Source: Acidobacteriaceae bacterium
GTDB taxonomy: Bacteria; Acidobacteriota; Terriglobia; Terriglobales; Acidobacteriaceae
Direction: 5' to 3'
Length of the DNA: 5,396 bases
Assembly (NCBI GenBank): GCA_003152795.1
Contig: PMBA01000386.1
Span: 1 to 5,396 of the forward strand
Of the stretch, positions 4,272 through 5,396 are shown piece by piece (the first letter of the stretch is position 1; each line of letters opens with the position of its first letter). The position numbers and the translations under genes are program-made. The notes under the pieces are model-generated. The model ran no database searches. It had not been told where the DNA came from and saw only the letters and a program-made list of their open reading frames with translations.

Positions 4272-5396
4272 CAAATTCCGCTGGCATTTTTGCCCGCCGG
4301 TGGCTGTCGCTCTGCTTTTCTGCGCAGCGGAAAGCCCCGCTCGGGCAGCGGATGCCGGAACTCTGAAACCCTGTGCCCGGCAAAATACCGGACAAAGCAT
4401 CGGGCAGCGGGCAGACCCACGTGCCGAAGAGTGGTCCGCAGCGGACCCCGTGGAAAGAAGTGCGGCGGGAAAGCGTCGTGCGGAAAAACAAGACGTGCCG
4501 AACGGTCTTTGTCTGTCCTACTTCGCGGAAAACCTGGTATCGGATCAGAAAAACATCTGGACCGCCCCGTTGCATCTCCAGACCTTGCCTACCAACGATA
4601 GAAACTGGCTGGCGACCCTCGGAATCGCCACCCTGAGCCTGGGGGCGGCCGATCAAGACATCATGCGGCATTTCGGAAACATTCCCGTCGCCCACAGCAA
4701 CAGTTTCAGCAACTACGGGCTCGCAGCCATGATCGCTGGCGCTTCGACCTTGTACATCAGCGGGACAGCCACCAGCAACGAGCACAGCCGCGAGACCGGT
4801 TTTCTCGCGGGGGAAGCGGCGTTGGACAGCGTGATTGTGGGCGGGGTCATGAAGCTGGCTTTCCAGAGAGCGCGTCCGAACGCCATGAATGCCGGCAGCT
4901 TCGGAGTCGGCGGCTCCTCGTTTCCCTCCGAACATGCTTTCGCCGCATGGTCGATCGCCAGCGTCATTGCGCACGAATATCCCGGGCCATTGACCAAGCT
5001 TCTGGTCTATGGCGCGGCTGCCGGAATCAGCGATGCGGTGGACGTCTTGAAAGCCACGCTCACTGGTTCGTTAGCGTTCCTGGTCATCGTGCGCTATGGG
5101 CTCGGACTGAAAGTCTTTCCGCTGTCGATTTGTGCTCTGGAGGCGTTGATTACGTTCACGCTGCTAACCGGGGTGCGGGTCCTCTCCCGCATGCTGGCAG
5201 AAACGGTGCGGCAAGACTCGACCTTGAAGCGTTTGTTGCTGGTGGGCGCGGGACACGCCGCCCAGACAATTATTCGCGAGACCCAGGAAGTGGCAACCGG
5301 CTACCGGGTGATCGGATGTGTCGATGACAATCCCCTGAAGAAGGGCATGCGGGTTCTCGGCGTGCCGGTACTGGGCCCGGTCGAGGCTCTGGCAAA
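4258..5396 (+). CDS. Chimeric ORF: truncated PAP2-family phosphatase fused in frame to CapD/FlaA1-like NDP-sugar epimerase/dehydratase, 3' end missing
   Basis: Open for 379 codons to the right edge. It starts at ATG 4258, the first possible start since an in-frame TAG lies at 4252-4254, overlapping the NusG paralogue by 14 nt. Residues 1-30 are a signal peptide (VAVALLFCAAESPARA). Residues ~100-258 are PAP2-like: motif C1 KLAFQRARP (199-207, Kx6RP) and motif C2 FPSEHAFAAWS (222-232, Glu where PSGH has Gly). Motif C3, SR-x5-H-x3-D with the catalytic His, should follow YGAAAGIS (251-258) but is absent. From about D259 the sequence resembles the middle of CapD/FlaA1 proteins: two membrane segments (LKATLTGSLAFLVIV; FPLSICALEALITFTLL), then a Rossmann domain with LLLVGAGHAAQ (326-336) and GYRVIGCVDDNP. 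The early CapD membrane helices are missing. The phosphatase half should be inactive. Both halves belong to exopolysaccharide loci. It may be a deletion fusion or an assembly collapse. Confidence 0.75.
   Translation, partial: MLFLNKFRWHFCPPVAVALLFCAAESPARAADAGTLKPCARQNTGQSIGQRADPRAEEWSAADPVERSAAGKRRAEKQDVPNGLCLSYFAENLVSDQKNIWTAPLHLQTLPTNDRNWLATLGIATLSLGAADQDIMRHFGNIPVAHSNSFSNYGLAAMIAGASTLYISGTATSNEHSRETGFLAGEAALDSVIVGGVMKLAFQRARPNAMNAGSFGVGGSSFPSEHAFAAWSIASVIAHEYPGPLTKLLVYGAAAGISDAVDVLKATLTGSLAFLVIVRYGLGLKVFPLSICALEALITFTLLTGVRVLSRMLAETVRQDSTLKRLLLVGAGHAAQTIIRETQEVATGYRVIGCVDDNPLKKGMRVLGVPVLGPVEALA

Noticed and set aside
4246..4974. Long minus-strand frame opposite the NusG/PAP2 region
   Set aside because: It is the complement of the well-supported plus-strand PAP2-like coding region, and its translation shows no recognisable motif.
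1..5396. CRISPR arrays, insertion sequences, rRNA or tRNA genes
   Set aside because: No direct repeat series, transposase motif, terminal inverted repeats or RNA-gene signature was found on either strand.

Overview
The window looks like a piece of an Acidobacteriota-type genome, either an isolate or a metagenome contig. This is inference from the overall gene style: moderately high G+C, a siroheme/sulfite-reductase operon, and next to it a NusG-paralogue plus PAP2 start of an exopolysaccharide locus. No rRNA or other taxonomic marker is present. Two transcription units diverge from an intergenic region at about 3216-3614.

Left, minus strand (3215 down to 1): a sulfite-reduction operon. It consists of a siroheme/[4Fe-4S] nitrite/sulfite reductase (1275-3008), a precorrin-2 dehydrogenase / sirohydrochlorin ferrochelatase-type protein (632-1285) and uroporphyrinogen-III C-methyltransferase CobA (starts at 635, runs off the left edge). 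The genes overlap by 11 and 4 nt, so they are probably translationally coupled. The last two enzymes make the siroheme that the first one needs. The active-site residue pattern of the reductase favours sulfite over nitrite.

The most striking element is the 5' leader of this operon (3215-3009). A good sigma70-like promoter (TTGACC, 17 bp, TAGAAT) places the predicted transcript start at, or one base before, the ATG of a 28-codon ORF. That ORF has 8 Cys codons, five of them consecutive, plus Met codons inside the Cys block. It is followed by a perfect 13-bp hairpin with a U-run that ends 22 nt before the reductase ATG. The end of the leader ORF can pair with the 5' arm of this terminator. Together this reads as a cysteine-responsive attenuator built on a leaderless poly-Cys leader peptide, which would make the operon a cysteine-biosynthesis operon rather than a nitrite-assimilation one.

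Right, plus strand (3615 to 5396): the start of a likely exopolysaccharide/capsule locus. A specialised NusG paralogue of the RfaH/UpxY type (3615-4271) overlaps by 14 nt a reading frame (4258 to beyond 5396) that appears chimeric. Its first ~258 codons are a secreted or membrane PAP2-family phosphatase cut off before its third catalytic motif. It then continues in frame into the middle of a CapD/FlaA1-type membrane NDP-sugar epimerase/dehydratase. This is either a natural deletion fusion of two neighbouring genes or an assembly collapse.

The rest of the intergenic region (about 3241-3599) has no gene I can support. It holds short inverted repeats that could be operators.
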